From NCBI GenBank assembly GCA_030141605.1, contig JAQGDQ010000035.1, positions 248,001 through 312,000 of the forward strand: DNA of 64,000 nt, given 5' to 3'. How positions within the stretch are numbered: the first letter of the stretch is position 1; each line of letters begins with the position of its first letter. Below are positions 1 to 10,757 of this stretch, piece after piece. The notes beneath the pieces are model-generated. The model was given only the letters and a program-made list of their open reading frames with translations. It was not told where the DNA came from and did no database searches. Position numbers and translations under genes: made by a program. The stretch is from Tubiluchus corallicola (taxonomy: Eukaryota; Priapulida; Priapulimorpha; Priapulimorphida; Tubiluchidae).

Positions 1-204
1 CGTACCGTATTCGTAATTAAAAAAACTTTCGTAGGGCAATATTATACGAAGCGCGAAGTTTTGCTAGACTGCTGCGTTTATACAATAGCCAGAGAGTACT
101 GCAATAGAAAGTAGAACAATAAGATCTGAACAAAAATGCCATAACATTACGTGAGCAATAACAACATTTTATGCACAGCATATTCATTTTATGATTTTTT
201 CCAG

Positions 205-3200
205 AATTTTTGGCACAAAATGTAGTCGCTGTTTGATGCCCATTCCTTCCACTGAGCTAGTCATGAGGGCAGCGGGAAATGTTTACCATCTCCACTGCTT
301 TTGCTGTGTGGTGTGCAACCATGTGCTTCAGAAAGGCGATCAATTTGTCATCCGTGAAGGCCAACTCTTCTGTCGACTTGATTACGAGCGTGAATTAGCA
401 ATGTTTGAGAATAGTCCAAAAAGTAAGAATATTAAATATTCAGTTAATTATATATAACCTTAATGTCAAGATTACTGCAGAGCCGTCTTAACTCATGGGC
501 ACACTGAGCAGTTGCTTGGAGTCGATAAGCATAGGTATGCTAATCTATGTATATTGTGAGTTGCTGTTAATACATAAATAAGTACCTAGTACCATACTAA
601 ATATTGCATTTGTGAAACTTTCCCTGGGTTGTACGGAAAAATGATTTCGGACAACTTGAAATCTGTGCTTTCCAATATTGAAATTGCACTCAGCGTGTTC
701 ATGTGTCTGATGGTGGTCAACTGTGCGCTAGAACGTTCATTTTCAAAACTGAAACTTATAAAAAAAATCAGCTTCGCAGCACAATGAGGTAGTAGCATTT
801 GAACTGACTTTCACTCGTGTATGAAAAATGACAACCTGAAGACCTCTGACTTCAAACCAGTTATAAATGTATAGAACATTTGATTAATAATAAATAATTC
901 ATAGTAATTACACATTGTGCCATGTCCGTCAGTATGGTTTACCAATTGAGTACCATTTATATATTAGAATTTTTGTGTTTTATAAAGGCTCGTGTTAAAT
1001 CGTTCAAACGTTTGTGTTGATGTGCAGCACGTTTTTTAATCTTTAAACACTGATTTTGTTGGAAGTACCAGTACAATAAATATATGTTAAATTTTTTCGG
1101 CCATATTTTTATTCCTGTGATTGGTTGCGTAGGTAGGGGCCCAGTGCATTGTTTTGCCCGCGGGCCTATAATGCTATTAAAACGGCTCTTATGATAGGCC
1201 TATTATTAATAATAGAGCACAAGAAAACATTTTTCATAAATGAAGCTTAAAATTCGTCTTGAAATTTTATACCACTTACATGCTGTCTTATTGCATACAG
1301 GGCGTACGTTAGCAGTAACGCTGTACAAAACCTAAATATTTAAGCTCTCGGGATGATCGTTAGGCGCAGACATTTTAACGGTATGTCATTTGAAGGAAGT
1401 TTAGATAACATTGCGTAAAGTTTGAATAAAGTAATCAAAGCATTTGCATCACACTCTTTTCTAACTAATCAAGCGTTTAAATTACCTTATATTGTCAATA
1501 AAATTAATACTGTGTTTTTGGTGAATCAGTGGTGCACACTGGGATGGCGATGCAGTGGCGCGAATGTTTTAAATTAAAAATCTTCTTTTCCAATTACATA
1601 AGTCTTTCAAACCATAACTTTGTATGGAAATTTCTTTGGGATATACTTTAAAAATCCATTTTCTTCCTCTTTAATAAATTTGAAACCTGATTTGAAAAAC
1701 AGGAAATATGAAAATTTGTGACACAGCTTGGATTTGAACCAGTTATATTTTGTTTACAAGGTAGACGCAGTCATCGCTAAAGTGATAATCCAAAGTTCAT
1801 CTTTTATGGCTGGCCTCCCAGTTCAGCATTTCCAAAGCTAGATTTCTTACGCTAGAGCGATTCTGATTAGTTACAAGATCTTCAATTAATTTTAATCGAC
1901 AAGCAGACAAATTAATTTTGGCTTCGTACCTTATTAAATATCCAGTGTTATTATCCAAATTCAAAGAGTAAAATTATCAAAAATTTTAAGTAAAGGTAGA
2001 ATAATTAAAAAGCTCGGTAGTCATCCTGTTAAGTACCGTAAGCATATTGAATATATTGAAATAAACACAATTCCTTGATAACAAGATGGGACGTTTTTAT
2101 TCGTTTCGTAGAACTTTTCCAGTACGCGTTCATTATCAATCCGGAACTTCTAAGAACGTGGAATTTAGTAGGCAGGCGCTATTGTTAGCAAAATATGGTG
2201 CAATAAACATTTAAAAGAAGAATAAATTTTGTGAAATCAGAACTTTTGAAATATTTTCATCTGTATCTTTGTCATAGCAAACTTAACAGTTTTAGTTATA
2301 GCATGTACACGATTTATAGTAGCCATTTGTTGTTTTGTTATTTTGTTACTTGATGTTACTTTGGTGTTTAACTTTATTATTTTGTAACATCGAAAACAGG
2401 TTTATTTTGATGAAATACATAAGATCAGAAAACATGTAGGCCTATATATGTCCTTTGTGTTGTTTATCACTGTTAACGCAGTTCATATTAAATTTCAGTT
2501 TAGTTCTAACCTGTTTTAAATTGCATCGCTCAATTATCGTTCATTTTGTAATTTTTTAAACGCTTCATGTTTATGACAGGTGATTGTAGTTCAGAAGACA
2601 ATGGTCATATGCGACCAGATGGCAGGAGAGGGCCAAAAAGACCACGGACAATACTGACCACCTCGCAGCGGCGGGCGTTTAAGGCTTCCTTCGAAATCAG
2701 CTCTAAACCTTGTCGAAAAGTACGGGAATCTTTAGCAGCCGAGACGGGTTTGAGCGTCCGAGTCGTCCAGGTGTGGTTTCAAAATCAAAGAGCAAAGGTA
2801 CGAGCAAAGAGTTAACTTTACTTTCAGTCTCTGCTTGTGCGTTTTTCATTCGAAATCAGTAGGATACAGAGTTAAGAAAGTAATACTTTTCATTAATGGC
2901 GGTCCATGTTTTTGCTTGTATCGACGAGGAGTTGAATTTCAGGTAACATTGTTGTTAATTTGTGTTTTTGTGGCTTTGAAAATTTAAATAAATTGCTTAA
3001 TGTTTTCAGATGAAGAAAATACAGCGTAAAAATCAAGACAACGGCAAGGGCGATAATCACAACAACAATAATAATAAAAAGAAAAGAAGTAAAGTCAAAG
3101 ACGAACCAGCTGATGATAATTCCTCAAGTAAAAACTTACGTTAAATATTTAGAGTGAATAAATGAAGAAACAAAATGAAGGAACAAGTGACCGACTAAAT

Positions 3201-4419
3201 GACGAACAATCGTATAAATACATACATGAATGAATGAGAGAATTGATGAATGAAAGAATAAACGAATGAGTGAATAAATAAAAGAACAAATAAATAAACA
3301 CATGGGTGAGGGACTAAATGGTTGAACGAGCGAATGAATGATTTTGCAATTTTTGAATGAGGCTTAATTTAAAAGTTAGTGTTAAATAAAACTATGGAAA
3401 AAAGACAACCATTTCTGAAATTGTTTTAAAAATTAAAACTACATAAAATTATGAAATCAGACGTTTACGTTATCCTTTTTTGTTTTTAATTTCAAGAATA
3501 CCGTCATATAGCCCTCTCAATAGTTCAAATCATAGTATTAAGAGCGCGTGCATTTAAGCCTAACAAATTTATTATTTTTAGCAGAATGTGCATCACCTAC
3601 ACCAGACAGTTTTCCTACCGTGCCTCCATCTAGCGGGGGAAGTAGCATTGATGAATACACACCAAATTACAGTCAACGAATTGACGAGAGTATGTCTTTA
3701 AAATTGCAAAATACTTCAAATGATAAAATATCTGAATCTAGAAGAATTTATAATGTTTATAAACTTTAGTGTAGAACTTGACTAAACAATTATTTACCCC
3801 TAGTCGTAATTAGCCGTTCAGGTCTAATACACGTAATGAGCAGTTTATCTAACTTAAATTATTCATTAATAATTATTTTGGTGGACAACTAGATAGCGTG
3901 CTCCTTCGCCCTCTCTACAATGTGATCTTTTAAATTTAAATTCATTTCGGTATAACTATGTTTAATATGCACTGATAATAAATATATTCTTGTCTTATAA
4001 CAAAGAACAATGTACGTAAAAAAGCCCAATCGTTTTTTGAAATTTCGTTTCATAAAGGAAATGGTGTGGAATCACTACAATATCGTTTGCAAAAATAAAA
4101 TGATGTATTCACAGTGTGGTATTAATAAAGTAGATTGTCAGCTAAAAGTGCATTTCTTAACTACATTAATGCTGATTTGCTTTTGGCAGATGGACTTTTC
4201 TCTTCAAACTGTCGGCCTGGTTTATATGGTGATGACATGAACAGTTTGGATTCGAGTTCTGTAGCAATGGACAACAGTCTGGATGCATTCGATGACGTAC
4301 TGAATGAGACACACAATCGAAATCCTTCCTTTACAACATTACATTGTCAACAGCAAGAATCAAATCCTATAGACAAGCTTTATTCCATGCACAACTCTTA
4401 CTTCACTTCAGACCAATGA
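205..4419 (+). CDS. LMX1: LMX1A/LMX1B-type LIM-homeodomain transcription factor, 5' partial
   Basis: Five exons are visible: 205-422, 2580-2797, 3010-3127, 3582-3689 and 4190-4419 (stop TGA 4417-4419). They join in phase to give about 296 residues. Exon 205-422 encodes LIM domain 2, with zinc ligands in CSRC, HLHC, the following C-x2-C and CRLD. Exon 2580-2797 carries most of the homeodomain ([19 protein letters not shown], then VWFQNQRAK), and an intron splits it at QNQRAK/MKK as in vertebrate LMX1. Exon 3010-3127 is lysine- and asparagine-rich. The last exon ends with [16 protein letters not shown], close to the C-terminus of vertebrate LMX1A/B. The family makes nuclear DNA-binding regulators of neuronal and dorsal patterning. 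The start codon and LIM domain 1 lie upstream of the window. The exact paralogue cannot be decided. Confidence 0.95.
479..1189 (+). mobile_element. Decayed hAT (Zaphod-like) DNA transposon
   Basis: The ends are inverted relative to each other: AGAGCCGTCTTAACTCATGG on the left and, on the opposite strand at the right, AGAGCCGTTTTAATAGCATT, followed by a GGGCAAAACAATGCACTGGG-type segment. Between them, about 660-785 on the plus strand translates to a stretch containing [17 protein letters not shown] and then [12 protein letters not shown]. This is the C-terminal dimerisation region of hAT transposases, where ERSFSKLK is the hallmark. Stops interrupt the frame and the N-terminal catalytic part is missing. 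No convincing 8-bp target duplication was found, so this is an old, non-autonomous copy. Confidence 0.75.
1226..1700 (+). repeat. Dispersed repeat, copy 1 (second copy at about 43250-43720)
   Basis: About 470 bp here aligns by eye with the interior of the hAT-like element at 43128-44301. Shared blocks include ATGAAGCTTAAAA, GCAGTAACGCTGTA, AACATTGC and CGAATGTTTTAAATTA-like stretches in the same order and orientation. It is probably a deleted copy of the same transposon family. No intact reading frame remains. Confidence 0.7.
3690..4189. other. Last LMX1 intron
   Basis: This intron lies between exons 3582-3689 and 4190-4419, with donor gtatgt and acceptor ttttggcag. An open frame running from 4010 into the last exon is only intron read-through. 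Nothing else was recognised. Confidence 0.8.
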
Positions 4420-4665
4420 AACAATTAAGGAAGTTTTACAAAGTGTATTGTGATTTTTTTCAATTTTGTTAATTATGCTCATAAGATTTAAACGAGCCTG
4501 TGGTGTTTCCCCAATTTTTCTTAAATTATTTGGTTATCCTTGCTTATTAATATTATATTGTGTAAAGCATGTCAATCCACATGCAGCAATCTTAGGATAA
4601 ATCTGAACGTAAAATACGCAAAATTAACGATTTTAATATTTGCATAGTTAATATATAAGATATCA

Positions 4666-4820
<155 letters not shown>

Positions 4821-5114
4821 AGGTATGAAACATAAAACTTTACACATCATCTGCCTATAAAAGTATTATTATTAATTACTTGCTGTATTAATACGCTCTA
4901 GCTGTATATATTGCGTCGTTTCAAGCTTCTTACTTGTGATGTGTTTGTTTTTGTTCAACGTAAATTACTGTTGTGTAAAAATCATCAACGTGTACATTAT
5001 CTATACAGAACAATGTTTTATTGATGTAAATCTAAATTCCTTTGTCGTCTAATAACGCATTCGAATCAACGGGCAACAAATAAAAATAAAACACGATTAA
5101 ATTAAATATAAGAT

Positions 5115-5612
5115 GAGAAACGTGGCCGAAAAAACGTTCCTCCACGCCATTTCCCAGCCTTTTATTCTGGCAGAGCCATTTGCAAAAGAGACACATCATC
5201 GTGTAACCCGCTTTCTCCTCTTTCCAAAGAGCCGTAAATTAAAATTTCGAAAGGAGTTTGTAATTCCCGACACAATTTAAATACCCAAACCTAACCGGGT
5301 AACCTTAACCTAATCTCAACCCTAACCCGCCTCACGAACTAATTTCTTGTGTGGGGAATTGTAAATTTTAGCCAAAATGGCCCTACCCTGCTAAGCGTCG
5401 CTACGCCGTTTTTTCTACACCCGTGTTTCGACAATGAACAAAAAACAAACTTCTAGCCGAACACTGTGTAAGAAAATGTGCTAGCGGCGCTCAGAGGAGT
5501 CTTAGAAAGAAGTCTCTGGAAAAAGGAGAAACAAGGCTACATCATGACGTAGGACAGGATGAAAGGCAACCTGTTAATTCGGGAAAACGTTTTTTCTGTA
5601 ACACCCTGTGTA
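5115..5612. mobile_element. Foldback (long inverted repeat) DNA element, copy 1
   Basis: The left half (ACATCATCGTGTAACCCG, TTTCTCCTCTTTCCAAAGAG, CGCTACGCCG) is mirrored as imperfect inverted repeats by the right half (GGAGAAACAAGGCTACATCA, CTAGCGGCGCTCAGAGGAG). Near the ends, GAAAAAACGTT on the left is mirrored by AACGTTTTTTC on the right, followed by CACCCTG. The element is related to 6719-7132. It is interrupted by a smaller G-rich MITE at about 5230-5385. No coding capacity is seen. Confidence 0.7.
5230..5385 (-). mobile_element. Small MITE with a TTAGGG-like core, nested in the foldback element
   Basis: The inverted ends are AATTCCCGACACAATTT and AAATTTCTTGTGTGGGGAATT-like (core TTCTTGTGTGGGGAATT). 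The interior, read on the minus strand, is rich in GGTTAGGGTT-like words. A homologous copy lies on the plus strand at about 55079-55205, and the similarity extends from GGCTAAAATTT through the CAAGAAATTAGTT end to the AAACTC end. Confidence 0.65.
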
Positions 5613-6718
5613 AAGCATGGATGATGGATCATTAAAACGTGGACCTTAAAGAGTGTGTCGGTTCATGGGTTTTCTAGCAAAATGGTTAACATCACGACAA
5701 ACTGATTTCCAACTGCATCTTATACGACAGTGTCAATGGTATTTTAGTAATTATTGAAGAATATTACACGTGTTTTAATTGAATACTTTGGACATCCCGT
5801 GTGGGTTCATAATTAATGCCTTCCACTACTGTACTTTAAATAAGATAAATGTCAATATAATACACTAACAGAAGTGCATATTATATATAATCAATTTATA
5901 TTCAACAGTAAACCTGAATAAACGAATATATGATGAATAATGATATTACAGACACAACAACTTTAGGCAAAAAATATTAAACTGCAAAGAGTCCTTAACA
6001 GGTTCTATTTCTTCATAAAAAATAGTCATTCAATACTAAACCTCCAGTGACCATTATTGTGACCAGTAAAACCACTCTTAATACAGCGGTCAGTGGTCTG
6101 TACAAGTAATATGATGAGATAGCAAACGTCACAGGATAGATGCTTCATAGGTCTCTAGGTTAACAGGATCTGTGGTCTCAATTAACAGTTAAGAAGTTCG
6201 GGAAATTTTCTCAAATAATAATAATAATAATAATAATTCAGGAAATTGTTGAAGACTTTAAACGATCACAGTAAGTTAGAAAAAAATAGATGTTAATTAA
6301 CTTTCTCATATACACCAGGCTAAAAGCATTCTTTAAACAAATGCACTGTTCTGTTAACTGCAGTCACTCAGTTACAGACTGTGTTAAAAGTTATTAATAG
6401 GTTTTAAATGCCCCACACGTGGCTAATTTCCGAAATATAAAATTATGGAATAGACTATAATGTGCAAACGCAAATTCGTGCAACAAATAAGTTATAAACA
6501 ACAATATAAACACTGTCACATACATCTATCAACAAGCAAACAATTTCAACACTGTGAGACATTATAATCCAGCATTGTCTAGGTTGTGGCAGGCTAGGTA
6601 CTTAGCTCCTAATCAACAATGAGATGGCACGAAACCAGCCGAGACAGAAATAACTGGGTCAACATAGCAGATAGAATGGGCCATAACATAGCCATAACGG
6701 TTTAGAACACACATATAT

Positions 6719-7132
6719 ATAAGGTCGCAAAAAAATCATTCACCTAAATTAACTTGTACCCTTCGTCCTTATAAAGCCCTTCATAAAGGAGACCCACATC
6801 ACTGTGTAGCCCAGTTTCTCTTCTTTCAAAAGAGCTATAAGTTTTCCTCCAAGATCCCACCTCAAACGCCGCTAAGATGATTTTTCTACACAGTGCTTAG
6901 GGAAGAGCAAAAACGGGCGTTTTTGGAGGCTCTTCAACCTGTCGTTCCTAGAGGAACACCGTGCAGAAAAACATCATAGCAGCGCTTGGTGGGTCCTTGG
7001 AGGGAAATTTATAACTCATTGGGAAGAGAAACAGGGCCACACAGTGATGTGGATCCATTTCGAAAAAAACGCTTATGTCATGGATGAAGGGTTAGGAGTT
7101 AATTTGGGGGAATATTTTTTGGACAACCCTGT
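6719..7132. mobile_element. Foldback DNA element, copy 2
   Basis: This is a near-complete hairpin about 414 bp long. ACCCACATCACTGTGTAGCC on the left is mirrored by GGCCACACAGTGATGTGGAT on the right. The homology continues inward through TTTCTCTTC, CGCCGCTAAGATGATTTTT and GCACGGTGTTCC-type segments, and outward to ends read as (AC)AGGGTTGTCC. It has no open reading frame. It is the better preserved copy of the 5115-5612 family. Confidence 0.75.
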
Positions 7133-8208
7133 AGTTTATAATACAAAACAGTATTCAGAAGGGCATATTCGTTGAATAGACACTGCAAAAATATAGAGTA
7201 AGGCATAAACAACCTACAGTTAGTATAAACCTCACCATACCTAACCCTTTTTGCCATTATTTGAAACATCTATTTAGAGAAATTTAAAATTATAGAAATT
7301 CTTAAATACATATTATAAGTGTACATAATATCAGAAATTGTATAACTTTATACAATCTTATGTTTTTTGTGTATACATAAATGTTGAAGAAATACTACAC
7401 AGTACAAAGCACAAAACTACATCTACCATGCAACATCTATGTCAAATTTTAACTATTTAGCAATATACTAGTATTCAAAATATTTTTAATACATTTCCCC
7501 TTAGTATTAATATGATTAACAATAATTAGATTTTTGCTGAAGTATAATGTGTGAACTCTGTTGCCCTTCATATATAACGATTTTTAATAAGGGAGTTTAA
7601 AAGTAGTTCACTGTTATTTAAAACCTGCTACATATAGTACAGACAATGGGTAAAGAGAATTCTTATTTCTGATATTTTGCAAAACAATCACACAGACTGT
7701 AATTAATAAAAAAATGGCATTAACTCAATTTAGGAACAATATAGGAGATTAGATGCCAAAATAATCAACAAAACAACAAGACTGAGGACATTGCACATTA
7801 TAAGTGGTGTACTGGGGATGGTTTCGTTATGAAAAAGCATATACGTAATGCAAATCTGCCTTCCATACCAGTAAACACAACAGCAAGTGCTAGCCACTGC
7901 CATGTCATTTACTAAAATTTGACTCATAATAAACTAATTTATAGTGACAGTTGGAGATTTATAATTTGCAGGCACTATTAATCTTTAGTGAGCTGACAAT
8001 TTTTGCTTCACTTTTTTATGTTTTCTATACAAATAGAAAATTTTTTTTGTACAAAACTTCGATAAATTTCGAAAAAAAATTATAGTTCAGCATCACATAG
8101 TCTGCCTTCATAACTAACTAAAACACAAAGCAATTTCTAACCAGAATACAACAAAATCATCACAATAACGAAGTTTAGAAACGAAACAATGGAAATGCGA
8201 CCGTCTAA
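7133..8208. other. Intergenic, nothing recognised
   Basis: This is AT-rich sequence between the two genes, which converge here. No coding similarity, repeat array or RNA gene was recognised. Confidence 0.6.
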
Positions 8209-8590
8209 TAATAAGCCTTTTCACAGTTAAAGCGACTGATGGTGATCACGAAAACGTCAAAGGTCAAGTGTAACAGACATTTGTTGACACTTGACTCGAG
8301 GCCCATGCTGTTGTATTAGTAACAATTCTTGGCATTCATTTTCCCTTTAATTATTTCATTTTACACGGATTGATACTGTTATTTCGTTAGATGTTCTTGG
8401 ATAAGGAAAAAATGTTAGTTTAAAAGTATACATAAATACATACAAAGTATATAATAAAAATAACTAAGTGTTTTTCCAACGTGCATAAGGTCACGTGACC
8501 ATCGTAGTTAAGTAAGACATTTTGGGTTCGGTTAACTTTTGACCTACAGCAACTGCGCGTGCACATAGTGAACTGTGAAAAGGCTTATTA
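8209..8590. mobile_element. MITE with AAGCCTTTTCACAGTT ends, copy 1
   Basis: AAGCCTTTTCACAGTT at 8213-8228 is repeated perfectly in inverted orientation at 8571-8586 (AACTGTGAAAAGGCTT), and the match extends a few bases outward. The interior includes ATAAGGTCACGTGA and TTTTGACCTACAGCAACTGC, both shared with the copy at 13306-13645. There is no coding capacity and the superfamily is unknown. Confidence 0.8.
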
Positions 8591-10757
8591 TCTAACAGGG
8601 AAAAGATTATGCTTGCAGATACTGACAACATGAAATGTATTCAAGAGTAGTTACAAAACAGATGCAAAAATAGTAAGCAGAATCCACCCATTAAATAACA
8701 ATTTTCAGTGCTTAACAAAGTGCTCAAATTTTGCCAGTAGTAGCTTAACCATATGGCAAACTGCCAAAGAAAAACTCATATGGTGCAATCTCGTAATGCT
8801 GCAGTATTCTTCTAAACGACATGTTATGTACTATTTTTGTATAACTTTCCCACCAGCTGTGGTTTGGTAAATTTATTTATTTATCTGTCAAGATACGTGA
8901 TGGCAGCACAATAGTTAGTAAAGTATGGCAAATTAACCAGCAGTACATTCAAAAAATCTTATCACAAAAAAGGTAAGGTTCCCTTATTTGCAAAAAACTA
9001 ATCACATCATTTCGTTAAATTGGGAAGCCACATCATATTGCAAAACCAATATTTTAGGTTTGTAGAATAAATTGTACTAGAGCAAAGACACAGAATCAAC
9101 TCTTGTTAACTCAACTGAACTCTCATTGTTAGTAAAAATGTAGGAGTTTTTCTTTTAATTGTTAATGGTACAGAAAATATGTAAAAGGAAATGTATAAGG
9201 GTAGTCAAAGATCGCAATCACATGTTAATGCTGGACAAAAATGTCCAAACAAGTAAGCATCATTGTTACATCTGATCTGAGAAGGTACAAACATTTAAAA
9301 TGTTTCTCAAAAGGCTAATCTGGGATTTTTGAAGAGTATCGAACTAACATAAATTTAGTTTAAAGGAAAGGACAAGTCACTTAGCATGTTGGGTTTATTC
9401 TACTGTTATCACTTAAACTTAGAAAAGCACAAAAAAGAAATTTGCAAAAAAAACTACCAAAACTATAAATTCTGAAAATTAAGGTACAGTGTACTGCCAT
9501 TCATTTGAAAATTATGATGTAACTGGTGGAATTTCTGACTTTTTGCAAACATGTGCTGCTTAAACTAATTCAAACTTCTGCAGCTTACCTATTGTTCATG
9601 CAAAAATATAACAAAATTAGCTATTTTGTTTTGTAAAAATTTATAATTTTAACAGAAATAGGGTTGACAGTGCCTTGCTTTCCTTCAGCTGATGAACGAT
9701 ATCATTAGTGGAAGAATTGGCACTCAAAATGGGAGCATCCAAGCGTGACATGATCATGACTTTAAAGTGATTTTACTATTTATTCGAGGCACTTATTACA
9801 CCTTTACTACTAAATCCTTTTAACACTTCTTGCAAACATTAAAAGAAGCCTAACTTCCCTGAAGGCCTGGCCTCTCCTTTAAACATTTTCAGAATTGGTT
9901 AGATCCCATAACCAATATACCAAGCATTGTTTGGGATATATACATCGAAGCTAGAGTCGAGCAAAAAGAAAAGGTACAGTGGCTTTTAATTACTGATCCA
10001 TGCAATGATATTTAACACCAAATTCTCAAATTCTTCCTATTCATTTACACGTAACCTGGAACAAATACAAAGCATCAGAACTAATTCTTTTATTACGTTT
10101 GGTTCATAAATGTACATGCACCAATCTGTGTGCAACTGGTGGAAGCCCAATTTAGATCGGTAAGAATTTTTGTGACAGTTACCAAAGTGTAAACAATAAC
10201 AAAAGCTGAATAAACTATATTCAGCTAATTTTCACTGAGCCCCAAAAATTAGTTGAATTACAATAACCAAAGTAAGTACTGTGTTAGAATCTTGACTATT
10301 TTTCCAAAAAAATCGTGACACGTGTAATTACTTAAATTACAGATCACAAGAGGGTTACTTTGTGAATGTTGAACGTTTTATTGTGTATTCTTTAAAAAAC
10401 AGTCGTTTTAGCTCATAAGTGCTTAACATTTCCTTGAAACATTAATGTATACTCTAAATGCTTTCAATTTAACTCTCTCTCAGTAGAGAAGTCATAAGAA
10501 CAAGAACTGTAAAAACCACTGGTTAGATCGAATAATTTCTTTTGAAGCCCTTCAAAATAAGGAAAAAATGAAATATGAAAAAATGCAACAACAAGACAAT
10601 AATGCACACAAGAGATATTGATAAATATTAATAACTAGGTAAATTATTACAGACATATACAAAAATATTTTAGTAACAGTGTGCCAATGTGAAACATTTC
10701 CTCAAAACCATTCCTTCAAAGTATTTTACCCCACTTTAATAAAAGTTAAACAACGGT
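8591..10757. other. Intergenic sequence / 3' flank of endophilin-B
   Basis: No gene was recognised. A TTTATT (AATAAA on the minus strand) at 10377-10382 could serve as the endophilin-B polyadenylation signal, about 375 nt past its stop. This is weak evidence in such AT-rich DNA. Confidence 0.5.

Larger units (their letters stand above)
423..2579. other. LMX1 intron filled with decayed transposon sequence
   Basis: This is a phase-1 intron, with donor gtaaga at 423 and acceptor ending gacag at 2579. It contains a hAT remnant (479-1189) and a copy of a dispersed repeat (about 1226-1700). The rest is AT-rich and shows no gene. Confidence 0.8.

Noticed and set aside
586-798. 70-codon minus-strand frame
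   Set aside because: The plus strand at the same place encodes the hAT C-terminal motif ERSFSKLK, so this frame is its shadow.
5280-5335. CCTAACC-type words resembling telomeric repeats
   Set aside because: They are degenerate, short and part of a MITE core that recurs at 55 kb, so this is not an interstitial telomere.
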